The notes: a model not told the origin generated them from the sequence alone. Positions 25,581-35,101 are shown, counted from the first letter of the stretch. The stretch is 64,000 nt of DNA from Henriciella marina DSM 19595 (GCF_000376805.1 NZ_AQXT01000002.1:1488001-1552000); one strand, 5' to 3'. Made by a program: numbers and translations.

Positions 25581-27590
25581 CTAGTCACCTGAACTGGCTG
25601 GCGAGATATCTGCGACTTCGGCAGGTGTTTCGCCTTTCAGATACTGGTTGAGGAAATCGACATAGGCTTCAGACGCGGTGATACGGTTCTCGCGCTTCTG
25701 GAAGCCATGGCCCTCGTCCGGGAAAAGCACGTATTCAACCGTTGCCCCATTCGCACGGGCCGCCTCGACAAGCTCATCGCTTTCGACCTGCAGCACGCGC
25801 GGATCATTCGCGCCCTGAATAACCAGAAGCGGCTTGGTGATCTGGTCGGCATGGAAGAGCGGGGAAATCCGGCGCAGGCGTTCTTCGTCCTCGGCCGGGT
25901 CCCCCATTTCGTCATAGAGCGCATCGCGGAAAGAGCCCCACCATGGCGGGATGCTCTCAAGCGTGCGCAGCCAGTTGGTGACACCAAAGATGTTCACCCC
26001 AACATCGAAGACTTCAGGCTCAAAGGCGAGCGCAGCGGCCACCATGAAGCCGCCATATGAGCCGCCGATAATGCCAATCTTGTCAGGGTCGATACCCTCG
26101 ACGCCTTCGAGATATTCGCGGCCATAGACGATGTCCTGCAGGTCGCTCTCTCCATGGTTCTGGTCGTCCATATGGAAGAACGTCTTGCCATAGCCGGATG
26201 AGCCTCGATTGTTTGCGCCAAGGACGGCGTAGCCGTGATTGACCAGATGCTGGATCGTCGCCGAGTAGCCGCGCGTGGTCTGACCGCCTGGCCCGCCATG
26301 CACCCAGACAAGCGCCGGGACCGGGTTCTCGGCCGACGCCTGCTTCGGCATGTAGAAGACCGACGGAATTTTCACCCCGTCAAAGCTCTCATAACGAACA
26401 ATTTCGGCCGTTACGAGATCGCTCTCGTCGATGTCGGTGGGCAGCGCTGAGGTCAGCCGCGTCGCCGCGCCTGTCTCCAGATCGGCAAGATAGAGATTGA
26501 AGGGCGAGGTATCGGTGTTCACGCCAAAGGCAATCTGGCTTTCGTCGCGATTGAACCGGACCTGACCAACCTCGCCATCGGGTATGTTGCTGAGCGCAAC
26601 CGTCTCACCCGTCTGATTGTCCAGAATGCTCAGCTCGGTCAGCGCATCATTATTGATGGCCGAAACGAGATAGCGCCCCGTTGGACTGTCGAACACGTAG
26701 GAGACGTCCCAGTCGGCCTCGATCAATGAACTGCGCTGACCGCTCGCCAAATGATAGGTCCAGGCCTGATTGAACTCGCCATACTCGTTGGTGGCATAGA
26801 TCAGCGTTTCGCTATCGGCGGTGAAGTCATAGACGCCATAGGCGATATCGCCCTCATGCTCTGTGACGAGCTGCTCTTGCGGACTGTCAGCGAAGAGGTC
26901 GACCAGGAAAATGTTGGAGTCGGCATTGGTGCGCTCTTTCATGAGCGCCAGCCAGCGGCCGTTTGGCGAGATGGCGGCGATGTCCTTGCCGTCATTCTGG
27001 AATATCATCTCGCGCGAATAATCATCCGTTTGATAGGCATAAAGGTCGTTGGTCTGCGCATCGCGCTCATTGGTCTGGACATAGAAGACCTCGCCATCCC
27101 CGCGCCAGCCGACAACGCTCGCGCGGACTTCGTCGCCGGGCGTGAGGTCTCGAAGCGTGCCGTCTTCCTCGCGCACATAGACGTGGAAGATCTCGTCGCC
27201 GCCCCCATCGGAGGTCAGCAGCACCCGGTCATCATTCGGGAAAAAGGATTGCGCATATATCGCGTCCTCATTCGAATGGGTAAGAGGCGTCACCGCGCCA
27301 GTGTCGCTCAGCGTGACCGCATTGTAGATACCGCTCGCATCGGTCGAGGCGAGAATATCGCCATCGTCGGCAGAAAACACATAACCGCTGGAGGACCCGA
27401 GCCCATAGCTGGTCGTCTGATGGAAGAGCGCCGCTGGATAGGTCTCGATATCGACAGGCGCGGCATCGGTCTCAGCGGTCTGCGAGGTGTCCTCAATCGG
27501 CGTCGCCGATGAAGTGTCTGTGTCGGGGGTCTGCGCGCAACCGAGAGCCAGCATGGACGCGCCAAGCGCCAGAACAGTTCTGAATGTCAT
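25581..27590 (-). CDS. S9 prolyl-oligopeptidase family lipoprotein
   Basis: Serine peptidase of the acylaminoacyl-peptidase/dipeptidyl-peptidase type, anchored as a lipoprotein (lipobox LALGC near residue 18). A beta-propeller region spans about residues 60-400, with repeated blade sequences such as PNGRWLALM. The alpha/beta hydrolase domain follows with PALVWVHGGPGGQT, NRGSSGYG and the nucleophile GGSYGGFM. VIQGANDPRVL gives the aspartate and PDEGHGFQKREN the histidine. It probably degrades peptides in the periplasm. The Deg protease gene lies 90 bases upstream on the same strand. Confidence 0.9.
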   Translation of the reverse strand: MTFRTVLALGASMLALGCAQTPDTDTSSATPIEDTSQTAETDAAPVDIETYPAALFHQTTSYGLGSSSGYVFSADDGDILASTDASGIYNAVTLSDTGAVTPLTHSNEDAIYAQSFFPNDDRVLLTSDGGGDEIFHVYVREEDGTLRDLTPGDEVRASVVGWRGDGEVFYVQTNERDAQTNDLYAYQTDDYSREMIFQNDGKDIAAISPNGRWLALMKERTNADSNIFLVDLFADSPQEQLVTEHEGDIAYGVYDFTADSETLIYATNEYGEFNQAWTYHLASGQRSSLIEADWDVSYVFDSPTGRYLVSAINNDALTELSILDNQTGETVALSNIPDGEVGQVRFNRDESQIAFGVNTDTSPFNLYLADLETGAATRLTSALPTDIDESDLVTAEIVRYESFDGVKIPSVFYMPKQASAENPVPALVWVHGGPGGQTTRGYSATIQHLVNHGYAVLGANNRGSSGYGKTFFHMDDQNHGESDLQDIVYGREYLEGVEGIDPDKIGIIGGSYGGFMVAAALAFEPEVFDVGVNIFGVTNWLRTLESIPPWWGSFRDALYDEMGDPAEDEERLRRISPLFHADQITKPLLVIQGANDPRVLQVESDELVEAARANGATVEYVLFPDEGHGFQKRENRITASEAYVDFLNQYLKGETPAEVADISPASSGD

Positions 27591-27680
27591 GTCTCGAAAA
27601 CCCTTCGCATCGACTATGAGGCGAACGCTAGCACTGCCGCTAGCGGAGGGCGAGGCTCGGTTTAACGAATTTTTCGAAGC

Positions 27681-29192
27681 CTAAAGGCGCAGGGTTCCGC
27701 TGATCCGGCGGCCATTGCGGTCGAGTTCAATGGCCCAGGTGGACGTATCCGCGCCGAGCGCATCGTCGAGATCGCTGATGCCCTCGATCTGCTTTTCATT
27801 GATCGACACAATCAGGTCGCCGGGACGGACCACGCGCCAGGCATAGGCACCGCGCAGAATCCTCGTCACCAGCACGCCGGTTTCGAACGGGTCGCGCCCA
27901 AGCTCTTCAGCAAGACGCGGCGACAGCTCGGCAACTTCCGCGCCAGAGAACGGGTGGCGGCCTTCAAGCAGCTCAAGCTCAGCCTCGGTGGCACCGGGCG
28001 GCGGCGCGAGCTCGACATCCAGGGTCTCGAAACTTCCGCCGCGCAGAACGGTCAGCTCGGCGGTCTCTCCGGGCGAGCGTGTCGCAGCGAGGAATTTAAG
28101 CCCCCGCTCATCAAAGACTTCGCGGCCATCGATCATCGTGACGAGATCGCCGCGCGATAGGCCCGCTTCGTCGGCCGGGCCATCCTTGAAGACCTCGGTC
28201 ACCATCACGCCAAGCGGCCTGTCGAGCCCTTGCGCCTGGGCGATATCATAGCTCACGGACTGTGCTTTCAGCCCAAGCCATGGGCGAACGATCATGCCCT
28301 CATTGACGGCCGCATCGACAACCCGGCGCACCATCTCTGCCGGAATGGCAAAGCCGATCCCGTTGGAACCACCCGAACGGGAGAAAATTGCTGTGTTTAT
28401 GCCAACCAGCTCAGCCTTCGTATTGATCAGCGCGCCGCCGGAATTACCGGGGTTCACCGCGGCATCGGTCTGCAGAAAGAAGGAATAGTCCGATACGCCC
28501 ACATCCGTCCGCGCCGTGGCTGAAATGATCCCAGAGGTCACCGTCTGACCGACGCCGAACGGGTTACCAATGGCAAGCACGATGTCGCCGACCTGCGTGT
28601 CGCGCGTATCGGCATATTTAACTGTCGGCAGCGGATCGCCCTCTGTATCGATGCGAAGCACAGCCAGGTCGGTGCGCTCATCTGACAGCACCAGTTCGGC
28701 TTTATATTCGCGCCGGTCGGACAGCACGACCAGGAACTGGTCGGCATCCTTCACCACATGGCTGTTCGTCACGATCACGCCGTCATCAGAGACGATCACA
28801 CCAGAGCCGAGCGAGTTCTGCACCCGCTCCCGCGCCCGCGGCGTCGCGCCGAAGAACTGCCGGAAGATGGGGTCATTGGCGAAAGGGGATGCACTTTCGC
28901 GCACCACACGGCTGGTAAATACGTTCACCACAGCTGGTGAGACCTGCCGCACGAGCGGGGCATAGGAAAGCTGAACTTCCGCCTGCGTCTGCGGCACGCG
29001 CCGCTCTGGCATGAAGAAATTATCGCTCGCCTGCTCACTCATCTGCTCACTGGCGGACGCTGGCGCTGGCTCGGCCTGCTGGCCAATCGCGAATAGCGGG
29101 CTCACCACGACGGCGAGAAGCGCAAGCACGGCAAACACCGCAACGAAGAGCAGTTTGGATACATGCCGGGTCATGAGTTTGTTCTGCATCAT
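27681..29192 (-). CDS. DegP/HtrA-type periplasmic serine protease with two PDZ domains
   Basis: Envelope quality-control protease. An N-terminal membrane/signal segment (LLFVAVFAVLALLAVVVSPL) leads to a trypsin-like domain with the triad in VTNSHVV, ERTDLAVL and NPGNSGGALI. PDZ1 follows (LGVMVTEVFKDGPADEAGL) and PDZ2 lies at the C-terminus (VVRPGDLIVSINEK). Start ATG 29192 is preferred; the frame is open to 29246 but those residues overlap a strong hairpin and look non-coding. Whether it is DegP-, DegQ- or MucD-like is not resolved. No sigma-E or Cpx gene is adjacent. Confidence 0.9.
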   Translation of the reverse strand: MMQNKLMTRHVSKLLFVAVFAVLALLAVVVSPLFAIGQQAEPAPASASEQMSEQASDNFFMPERRVPQTQAEVQLSYAPLVRQVSPAVVNVFTSRVVRESASPFANDPIFRQFFGATPRARERVQNSLGSGVIVSDDGVIVTNSHVVKDADQFLVVLSDRREYKAELVLSDERTDLAVLRIDTEGDPLPTVKYADTRDTQVGDIVLAIGNPFGVGQTVTSGIISATARTDVGVSDYSFFLQTDAAVNPGNSGGALINTKAELVGINTAIFSRSGGSNGIGFAIPAEMVRRVVDAAVNEGMIVRPWLGLKAQSVSYDIAQAQGLDRPLGVMVTEVFKDGPADEAGLSRGDLVTMIDGREVFDERGLKFLAATRSPGETAELTVLRGGSFETLDVELAPPPGATEAELELLEGRHPFSGAEVAELSPRLAEELGRDPFETGVLVTRILRGAYAWRVVRPGDLIVSINEKQIEGISDLDDALGADTSTWAIELDRNGRRISGTLRL

Positions 29193-29230
29193 GAAAATGG
29201 CTCTATTGCGGCCATCCGGCGGACGCAATC

Positions 29231-29264
29231 TGGCGCTGCATGACAAATCTGTCAGGCAGCGCCA
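29231..29264 (-). terminator. Strong stem-loop after GPH symporter gene
   Basis: TGGCGCTGC and GCAGCGCCA form a perfect nine-base stem, extended after one mismatch by TGACA/TGTCA around an AATC tetraloop. It begins seven bases after the symporter stop and about 40 bases before the Deg protease start, both on the minus strand. No T tract follows, so it may be a transcript-end stabiliser, a weak terminator or a leader hairpin of the protease gene. Confidence 0.55.
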
Positions 29265-29270
29265 GAATCG

Positions 29271-30719
29271 CTAGCTCTTTTCGAAGCGTGGCGGCGTCGT
29301 TGCACCCGTCCTCAAGGCCTCCAGATTCGCCTCGTGATCTTCGCGGCTGATCTTGTAGAAGCTGATGCAGATCATCATGATCGTCCACAGCGTCAGCAGG
29401 CTGAGCGCATAGCCCCAACCAAGGATACGAACCGCCTCATCGCTGGCTTCAGATGAGCGCATACCCGGCGTGATGGATGCCACGGCAAGGACACCAGAGG
29501 CCGTCAGAACCCCCATGCCCTGTGCCAGTTTACGCATGAAGCTGATGCCTGCGAAATAGATTCCTTCCGAGCGCCGTCCGGTTGCAAGCTCATTCTGCTC
29601 GACAATGTCTGCCACCATCGAAGCCGCCAGCATCTGGTATGCGATAATCAGGGCGAGATCGACGATCGTGACGCCGATCACGATCATATAGAGAAGATCG
29701 GTGCCGTTTGGCGGCAGCAGGCCGAACTGGCGCAGAATGACCGGCATGGGCGCAATCGTGAACGCCAGAAAGCCGATAATGATCGCCGCCCGCTTCTTCC
29801 CGAAGATTTTCCCGACCGGCGGCGCAATCACCAGCGCGAGGATGGCCGAGATATAGACCGCGACCGTCAGGCCACCGATCTGGTCGTTCGTGAACTCCCA
29901 GAAGAAGCCGTTGATGTACTGGTTCAGGGTCGCAGAGATGCCGCTCGCCAGAAGGCCGAAAAGCGTCGCAATGAAGAGCGCCCGGAAGGACGGGTTCGAC
30001 ACGGTTTCCCATATCTCGCCAAGGATCTTCATCGGCGTCAGCTTGCGCGCGGCAGGCGGAGCCTTGAGGTGCGGAATATGTCTGTGCGTACCAAGCGATG
30101 TGATGGCGATGGAGGCAAGGATACAGCTTGCGCCAATCAGGCCGTAAGTATTCCAGCCCGGGATATGGAAGAAGCCGGACGGGTCGCCTTCACTCGGTTG
30201 CAGCAGGAAGAAGAACAGGATGATCTGTACGGTGAGACCGCCCACCCATGCGAAGAAGTAGCGGAAGGACATGAGCGACGTGCGCTCGTCATAATCCTGT
30301 GTCAGCTCTGCCGCGAGCGCCGTACTTGGCACCTCGAAGAAAGTGTACATCAGCCGCACGATCACCGTGAAGCCGAGCAACCAGGCGAACAGGTTAAGGC
30401 CCGAAAGCTCTGTTGGTGGGTTCCACACAAAGAAATAGGCAATCGCAACCGGCAGCATCGCGATATACATGAGTGGATGCCGCCGGCCCCATTTCGTCCG
30501 CATATTGTCGGACCAGTAGCCGACAACAGGGTCAGAAAACGCGTCGATCAGCAGGGCAATCCAGAGTGCCGCGGCGACGAGGACGGCCGATAGTCCCATG
30601 ATCTGGCTGTAAAACAGCAAGAGGACGTATTCGAAGCCATTATTCTTGATGCCGCCAGCCGCGCCGCCAATGCCGTAGGCAAGGCGTGTCGCGAGGCTCG
30701 GCTTACCGGTCTCAACCAT
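29271..30719 (-). CDS. GPH-family sugar:cation symporter (MelB-like)
   Basis: Twelve-helix major-facilitator-related symporter of the glycoside-pentoside-hexuronide family. IALLIDAFSDPVVGYWSDN carries the aspartates of the MelB cation site, and MRTKWGRRHPLMYIAMLPV is the conserved cytoplasmic loop motif. The polar mid-loop (HLKAPPAARKLTPMK) separates the halves. GAGGAGGG precedes ATG 30719. The length of 482 residues is typical. No glycosidase lies nearby, so the substrate is open. It follows the ABM protein by 36 bases on the same strand. Confidence 0.88.
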   Translation of the reverse strand: MVETGKPSLATRLAYGIGGAAGGIKNNGFEYVLLLFYSQIMGLSAVLVAAALWIALLIDAFSDPVVGYWSDNMRTKWGRRHPLMYIAMLPVAIAYFFVWNPPTELSGLNLFAWLLGFTVIVRLMYTFFEVPSTALAAELTQDYDERTSLMSFRYFFAWVGGLTVQIILFFFLLQPSEGDPSGFFHIPGWNTYGLIGASCILASIAITSLGTHRHIPHLKAPPAARKLTPMKILGEIWETVSNPSFRALFIATLFGLLASGISATLNQYINGFFWEFTNDQIGGLTVAVYISAILALVIAPPVGKIFGKKRAAIIIGFLAFTIAPMPVILRQFGLLPPNGTDLLYMIVIGVTIVDLALIIAYQMLAASMVADIVEQNELATGRRSEGIYFAGISFMRKLAQGMGVLTASGVLAVASITPGMRSSEASDEAVRILGWGYALSLLTLWTIMMICISFYKISREDHEANLEALRTGATTPPRFEKS

Positions 30720-30755
30720 ATCGGGCCCTCCTCGGGGACGACGCGTCAGAGGGTT

Positions 30756-31046
30756 TTATTCAACGATATCGTAGCGTTCGATTTCCGGTTTTCCGCCGAG
30801 ACAGCCTGCCATTTTTGGACCGGCCGCCTTGAAGTATTCGGTCTGACCATGCGCCTTCAGCGCCTCATCGTCTGAATACTGTTCCATGAAGATATAGGTC
30901 TGCGGATCGGACTGCGAGCGATAGAGCTGATAGGTGAGACAGCCAGGCTCATTTGCTTTGACCTTGGCCATCAAATCCTTGCCGACCTGTTCAAACTCAT
31001 CGGTCTTGCCTTCGGCGATTTGCAGCTTCGCTACGATTCCAATCAT
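30756..31046 (-). CDS. ABM-domain putative quinol monooxygenase
   Basis: Small dimeric ferredoxin-fold protein of the antibiotic biosynthesis monooxygenase superfamily (YgiN-like), 96 residues. The start MIGIVAKLQIAEGKTDEFEQ, the middle CLTYQLYRSQSDPQTYIFME and EALKAHGQTEYF are typical. No cofactor-binding motif is expected in this family. GGGAGG precedes the ATG. Members oxidise quinols or simply bind small aromatic molecules. The position between RidA and a symporter suggests a mixed catabolic operon. Confidence 0.85.
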   Translation of the reverse strand: MIGIVAKLQIAEGKTDEFEQVGKDLMAKVKANEPGCLTYQLYRSQSDPQTYIFMEQYSDDEALKAHGQTEYFKAAGPKMAGCLGGKPEIERYDIVE

Positions 31047-31134
31047 GCAGTCCTCCCTTGGGGCGTTTTTCGCCTCTATCGACTAATAGCTTATCGACTA
31101 GCGGAAAGCAGACAAGGTATGACGTGGCGGAGGG

Positions 31135-31527
31135 CTAGGCCCTAGCGCGAAACGCGGTCACTTCGATTTCGATCTTCATTTCAGGCGAAATCAGGCCGGC
31201 GACCACCATCGTCGCTGCAGGCCGGATGTCGCCCATATGCCTGCCGAGAACGGGCGCGACCTCGTCGACCAGCGCCCGGTCGGTCAGCGTGTACTGGACG
31301 CGTACAATGTCCGACATGGCGAAGCCCGCTTCATCAAGCACACGCCCAATCGTGGCAAAGCACGCCTCTGCCTGTGCCGCCACATCTTCCGGCATCGTCA
31401 TCGCGGCATAGTCGTAGCCTGTCACACCAGCGACGAAACACCAGTCGCCCTGCACGACAGCGCGCGAATAGCCGAACGCCTTCTCGAAGGGCGACCCGGT
31501 GGAGATCAATCGGCGTCCGCTTGCCAT
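31135..31527 (-). CDS. RidA/YjgF-family protein
   Basis: Trimeric RidA-superfamily protein of 130 residues. Canonical RidA proteins hydrolyse reactive enamine/imine intermediates. GYSRAVVQGDWCFVAGVTGY is the conserved N-terminal strand pair. The C-terminal block IRPAATMVVAGLISPEMKIE carries the expected arginine, and the final EIEVTAFRA matches the family C-terminus. The gene follows the crotonase by seven bases, so they are co-transcribed. The subfamily is not the housekeeping RidA but a catabolic paralogue; that is inference from context. Confidence 0.85.
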   Translation of the reverse strand: MASGRRLISTGSPFEKAFGYSRAVVQGDWCFVAGVTGYDYAAMTMPEDVAAQAEACFATIGRVLDEAGFAMSDIVRVQYTLTDRALVDEVAPVLGRHMGDIRPAATMVVAGLISPEMKIEIEVTAFRARA

Positions 31528-31534
31528 TTAGGTC

Positions 31535-32332
31535 CTATTTGCCTTCAAATTTCGGCGCGCGTTTTTCCAGGATGGCGTGAACGCCTTCCATATGGTCCTC
31601 GGTTTCGTGCATCAGGGCCTGCGACGCGGCTGAAAGCTCCATGATCGTATCATAAGAGGCAGACTGCCCATGGCGCAGCAGGGTCTTTGCCAGGCGCAGG
31701 GCCTGCGGCGGCTGAACGGCCATCCGCTCTGCCAGTGACATCGCCGCGTCCATCAGCGCTTCTGGCGTGTGGACTTCAGAGATCAGCCCCCAATCGAGCG
31801 CGGTCTCAGCATCAATCACATCGCCGGTGAAGAGAAGCTGCGCGGCGCGGGCGTTGCCGACAATCCGTGGCAGAAGCCATGCGCCGCCATCGCCCGGAAT
31901 GAGACCAAGTTTCAGGAAGGTCACACCAAACTTCGCCTTGTCTGATGCGATCCGCACATCGGCCATGCAGGCCACATCACAGCCAAGTCCGATCGCTGCG
32001 CCGTTCACCGCAGAAATCAGCGGGACTTCCAGATTATAAAGCGATTTCACGACCATATGGATATTGCGGCGATAGCCATTGCGGATCTGGTTCGGGCTGC
32101 CGCCAAATGCGCCGGTCTTGTCGCGCATGGCTTTCACGTCGCCGCCAGCAGAGAACGCCCGGCCTTCACCCGTCAGGATTGCGACGCGGATATCGGGATC
32201 GGCTTCGATCTCTGCGCAGGCCGCAGCGACCGCAGGGCCGTCGCCCTCTTGGCCAAGGGCGTTCATCATCTCAGGCCGCGTCAGCGTCAGCGTGGCGATG
32301 GATCCGGATTTTTCGAGCTTGATGACGGACAT
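31535..32332 (-). CDS. Enoyl-CoA hydratase/isomerase
   Basis: Crotonase-family enzyme, 265 residues, cytoplasmic. TLTLTRPEMMNALGQEGDGP, GEGRAFSAGGDVKAM (oxyanion segment 1) and NGAAIGLGCDVACMADVRIA (segment 2) are clear. KFGVTFLKLGLIPGDGGAW provides one position of the usual catalytic glutamates as glycine/aspartate, so hydratase activity is likely but not certain. GGGAGA precedes the ATG. It leads a run with RidA and the ABM protein and is separated from the acyl-CoA dehydrogenases upstream by a strong terminator. Confidence 0.88.
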   Translation of the reverse strand: MSVIKLEKSGSIATLTLTRPEMMNALGQEGDGPAVAAACAEIEADPDIRVAILTGEGRAFSAGGDVKAMRDKTGAFGGSPNQIRNGYRRNIHMVVKSLYNLEVPLISAVNGAAIGLGCDVACMADVRIASDKAKFGVTFLKLGLIPGDGGAWLLPRIVGNARAAQLLFTGDVIDAETALDWGLISEVHTPEALMDAAMSLAERMAVQPPQALRLAKTLLRHGQSASYDTIMELSAASQALMHETEDHMEGVHAILEKRAPKFEGK

Positions 32333-32462
32333 GATGTCTCCCGCGATTTATGTGATTTATCCCGACCGGACCTATGGCAGCACGCCGGGCCTGTCGAGAG
32401 GCTTCAGAAGGCTAATCGCTCCCGCCGGTGGCGAAAGTCGGTGAACTTAAGGGGCTGAAACG

Positions 32463-32494
32463 AAAAACCCGGCCTGCAGGGTCGCAGGCCGGGT
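32463..32494 (-). terminator. Rho-independent terminator of acyl-CoA dehydrogenase operon
   Basis: ACCCGGCCTGC (32467-32477) and GCAGGCCGGGT (32484-32494) form a perfect 11-base stem with the loop AGGGTC. On the minus strand the stem runs into TTTTT (32467-32463). It begins 26 bases after the stop of the minus-strand acyl-CoA dehydrogenase. Confidence 0.88.
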
Positions 32495-32520
32495 CAAATC
32501 GTCTTCAGGATCAAGCGCGC

Positions 32521-33678
32521 CTATTCGGCGGCCATCGCCTGGTCTTCGCCGGTGAGGCGGGAATAGCGGCGCATGTGGAAGTCCACATTGCCGAACTCGC
32601 TGTCGATCATGGTGAGGCGCTTGAAATAGTGGCCAACGGCCAGCTCGTCGGTCATGCCCATGCCGCCATGGATCTGGATGGCTTCCTGGCCGACAAAACG
32701 TCCGCCCTGGCCGATGCGGACCTTGGCTGCAGAGACCGCCTTCTTGCGGGTCACTGCGTCTTCGTCGAGCTTCAACGTCGCCATATAGGTCATGGAAATC
32801 GACTGCTCATGTTCCATGAACATGTCGACCATGCGGTGCTGGAGCACCTGGAACTTGCCGATCGCAACGCCAAACTGCTTGCGCTGCTTGGAGTACTCTA
32901 CCGTCTGCTTGTGCGCGACGCCCATGGCGCCCATTGCTTCGGCGCAGACCGCAACCGTTGCCTCGTCCACAATACGCTCGATCAGCGGCAGGGCCTTGCC
33001 TTCCTCGCCGATGAGGTTGCCGGCAGGCACGGAGACGTTCTCGAAATAGACTTCAGAAGCACGGCGGCCGTCCACAGTCGGATAGTCGCGCGTGGTGATG
33101 CCCTCGGCGTCCTTCTTCACGATGAAGACAGAGATGCCCTCCTTGTCGCGGCGGTCGCCGGAGGTGCGGGCGGTGACGACCAGATGGTCAGCCCATGGCG
33201 CGCCGATCACGACAGCCTTATGGCCGTTCAGCGTGTAGACGTCGCCGTCTTTCTTGGCGGTCGTCTCGATGTCGTTGAGGTCATAGCGCCCGCGCGGCTC
33301 TGCATAGGCAAAGGCAAAGACACGCTCGCCGCCAATGATGGCTTCAAGGTGCTCAGACTTCTGTTCTGGCGTACCGGCATGCTTCAGGAAGCCGCCTGCA
33401 CAGACAATCGTCGGCACATAAGGCTCAACGACCAGCGCCTTGCCGAACTCTTCCATGATGACCATCGAGTCGATCGATCCGCCGCCAAGGCCGCCATCTT
33501 CTTCAGAGAAAGGCGCCGCCAGCAGGCCAAGCTCTGCAAACTGCTGCCACATCTCCGGGCGCCAGCCGGCTTCGCTGCCGGTCACCTTGCGGCGTGTGTC
33601 GAAATCATACTGATCGCGCAGCAGCCTTGCGAGGCTGTCGCGGATCATTGTCTGTTCGTCTGAGAAATTGAAATCCAT
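32521..33678 (-). CDS. Acyl-CoA dehydrogenase
   Basis: FAD-dependent flavoenzyme that oxidises acyl-CoA to 2-enoyl-CoA. MDFNFSDEQTMIRDSLARLL is the usual N-terminal helix, FAYAEPRGRYDLNDI lies at the FAD loop, and QIHGGMGMTDELAVGHYFKR is the C-terminal signature. The start is ATG 33678 after GGAGGA; the frame extends upstream but lacks a site. At 385 residues it is of standard length. The second dehydrogenase gene upstream makes a pair, which often forms a heteromeric enzyme for bulky (steroid or branched) acyl-CoAs; that is an inference. Confidence 0.88.
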   Translation of the reverse strand: MDFNFSDEQTMIRDSLARLLRDQYDFDTRRKVTGSEAGWRPEMWQQFAELGLLAAPFSEEDGGLGGGSIDSMVIMEEFGKALVVEPYVPTIVCAGGFLKHAGTPEQKSEHLEAIIGGERVFAFAYAEPRGRYDLNDIETTAKKDGDVYTLNGHKAVVIGAPWADHLVVTARTSGDRRDKEGISVFIVKKDAEGITTRDYPTVDGRRASEVYFENVSVPAGNLIGEEGKALPLIERIVDEATVAVCAEAMGAMGVAHKQTVEYSKQRKQFGVAIGKFQVLQHRMVDMFMEHEQSISMTYMATLKLDEDAVTRKKAVSAAKVRIGQGGRFVGQEAIQIHGGMGMTDELAVGHYFKRLTMIDSEFGNVDFHMRRYSRLTGEDQAMAAE

Positions 33679-33735
33679 GGTTTGTCCTCCCCGGTCGTCC
33701 GGGCCCTTGTCTTGTTTTAGGTCTGTCACGTGAAA

Positions 33736-33763
33736 TGAAGCGGCAGACCAGGCCGCCGCTTCA
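33736..33763 (-). terminator. Intercistronic stem-loop between two acyl-CoA dehydrogenase genes
   Basis: TGAAGCGGC and GCCGCTTCA form a perfect nine-base stem around a ten-base loop, 26 bases after the stop of the upstream minus-strand gene. Only TTT follows on that strand. It may attenuate or stabilise the upstream transcript rather than stop it. Confidence 0.5.
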
Positions 33764-33788
33764 CTATCTGTCTTGTCTGCCCGTTCGC

Positions 33789-34985
33789 CTAGAGCCCCAG
33801 GATCATCTTTGTGATGATGTTGCGCTGGATCTCGTTGGACCCGCCATAGATCGAGGTCTTGCGCATGTTGAAATAGGTCGGCGCTGCCTGATGGGCATAG
33901 TCCGGGCCGATCGGAAACTCATTGGAGCCATCTTCCGGGAAGCCGCGGAAATATGGATGCCCGTAATGACCGACAGCTTCAAGCGTGAGCTCGGTGAGGC
34001 GCTGCTGGATTTCGGTGCCCTTCACCTTCAGGATCGAGCTTTCAGGGCCCGGGCCCTTGCCTTGCGCTTCGCCGGCCAGCGTCCGCAGTTCAGTGAACTC
34101 CAGTGCAGTGAGGTCGATTTCAAGTTGCGAGATCTTGCGCAGGAAATCATCGTCCTTGATCAGCGGCGCACCTTCAAGAAGCTCGGTCGACGCGATCTGG
34201 CGCAGCTTTTCAACGCCGCGCTTGGAGCGGGCGACGCCAGCAATGCCGGACCGCTCATGCGCCAGCAGGAACTTGGCATAGGTCCAGCCTTCGTTTTCCT
34301 TGCCGACGAGGTTCTCGACCGGCACGCGAACATCAGTCAGCCAGGTCTCGTTGACCTCAACACCGCCATCGATCGTCTTGATTGGCTTCACTTCGATGCC
34401 TGGTGTGTTCATGTCCGCCAGGATGAAGGAAATCCCTTCCTGCGGCTTGGCGGCGTTCGGGTCCGTGCGGCAGAGGAAGAAGCCCCAGTCGGCGTTCTGG
34501 GCCAGCGTGGTCCAGGTTTTCTGGCCGTTGATGACGTAATGGTCGCCATCGCGGACGGCCGTGGTCTTCAGTGAGGCAAGGTCGGACCCAGCGCCCGGCT
34601 CGGAATAGCCCTGACACCACCAAACCTTGCCTTCGCGAATGCCAGGCAGGTGTTTGGCTTTCATTTCCTCGGACCCGAATGTGTAGATCACCGGGCCAAC
34701 CATGGAGACGCCAAATGGAAGCGGCATGATCGTGTCCATGCGCGCATTCTCTTCGGACCAGATGTATTTCTGCGTCGGGGTCCAGCCGGTGCCGCCATAC
34801 TTTTCGGGCCATGCAGGCACCGACCAGCCTTTTTCACCAAGGATCTGGTGCCAGGCCAGCATGTCCTGAGGGCTGAGGTCCTCACGCGCGCCAACGCCGC
34901 GCAATTTCTGAGGGTAATTTTTCTCGATGAATTCGCGGACTTCCTTGCGGAAGGCCACTTCTTCGGGCGTGAATTCCAGATTCAT
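33789..34985 (-). CDS. Acyl-CoA dehydrogenase
   Basis: Flavoenzyme of the acyl-CoA dehydrogenase family, 398 residues. MNLEFTPEEVAFRKEVREFI is the N-terminal helix, WCQGYSEPGAGSDLASLKTT is signature 1 (FAD/substrate loop), and SIYGGSNEIQRNIITKMILG is the C-terminal signature. ATG 34985 follows GGAG; the 28 extra upstream codons have no ribosome site. It is first in the two-gene dehydrogenase operon. Together with the second gene it may encode the two unlike subunits of a heterotetramer. Confidence 0.9.
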   Translation of the reverse strand: MNLEFTPEEVAFRKEVREFIEKNYPQKLRGVGAREDLSPQDMLAWHQILGEKGWSVPAWPEKYGGTGWTPTQKYIWSEENARMDTIMPLPFGVSMVGPVIYTFGSEEMKAKHLPGIREGKVWWCQGYSEPGAGSDLASLKTTAVRDGDHYVINGQKTWTTLAQNADWGFFLCRTDPNAAKPQEGISFILADMNTPGIEVKPIKTIDGGVEVNETWLTDVRVPVENLVGKENEGWTYAKFLLAHERSGIAGVARSKRGVEKLRQIASTELLEGAPLIKDDDFLRKISQLEIDLTALEFTELRTLAGEAQGKGPGPESSILKVKGTEIQQRLTELTLEAVGHYGHPYFRGFPEDGSNEFPIGPDYAHQAAPTYFNMRKTSIYGGSNEIQRNIITKMILGL

Positions 34986-35101
34986 GTGCGCGCTCCTCGG
35001 TGTGTTTTTTGTCTTAAGAACGTCTTCTGCCTGCCACCTGCGACGAAAGCAAGGTGACGCGAACGTCAACGTAAATCATGTCGCACCCTGAATAGCAGTG
35101 C

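Noticed and set aside
32428-33663. 411-codon open frame antisense to an acyl-CoA dehydrogenase gene
   Set aside because: Shadow of a well-supported gene; no motif and no ribosome site.
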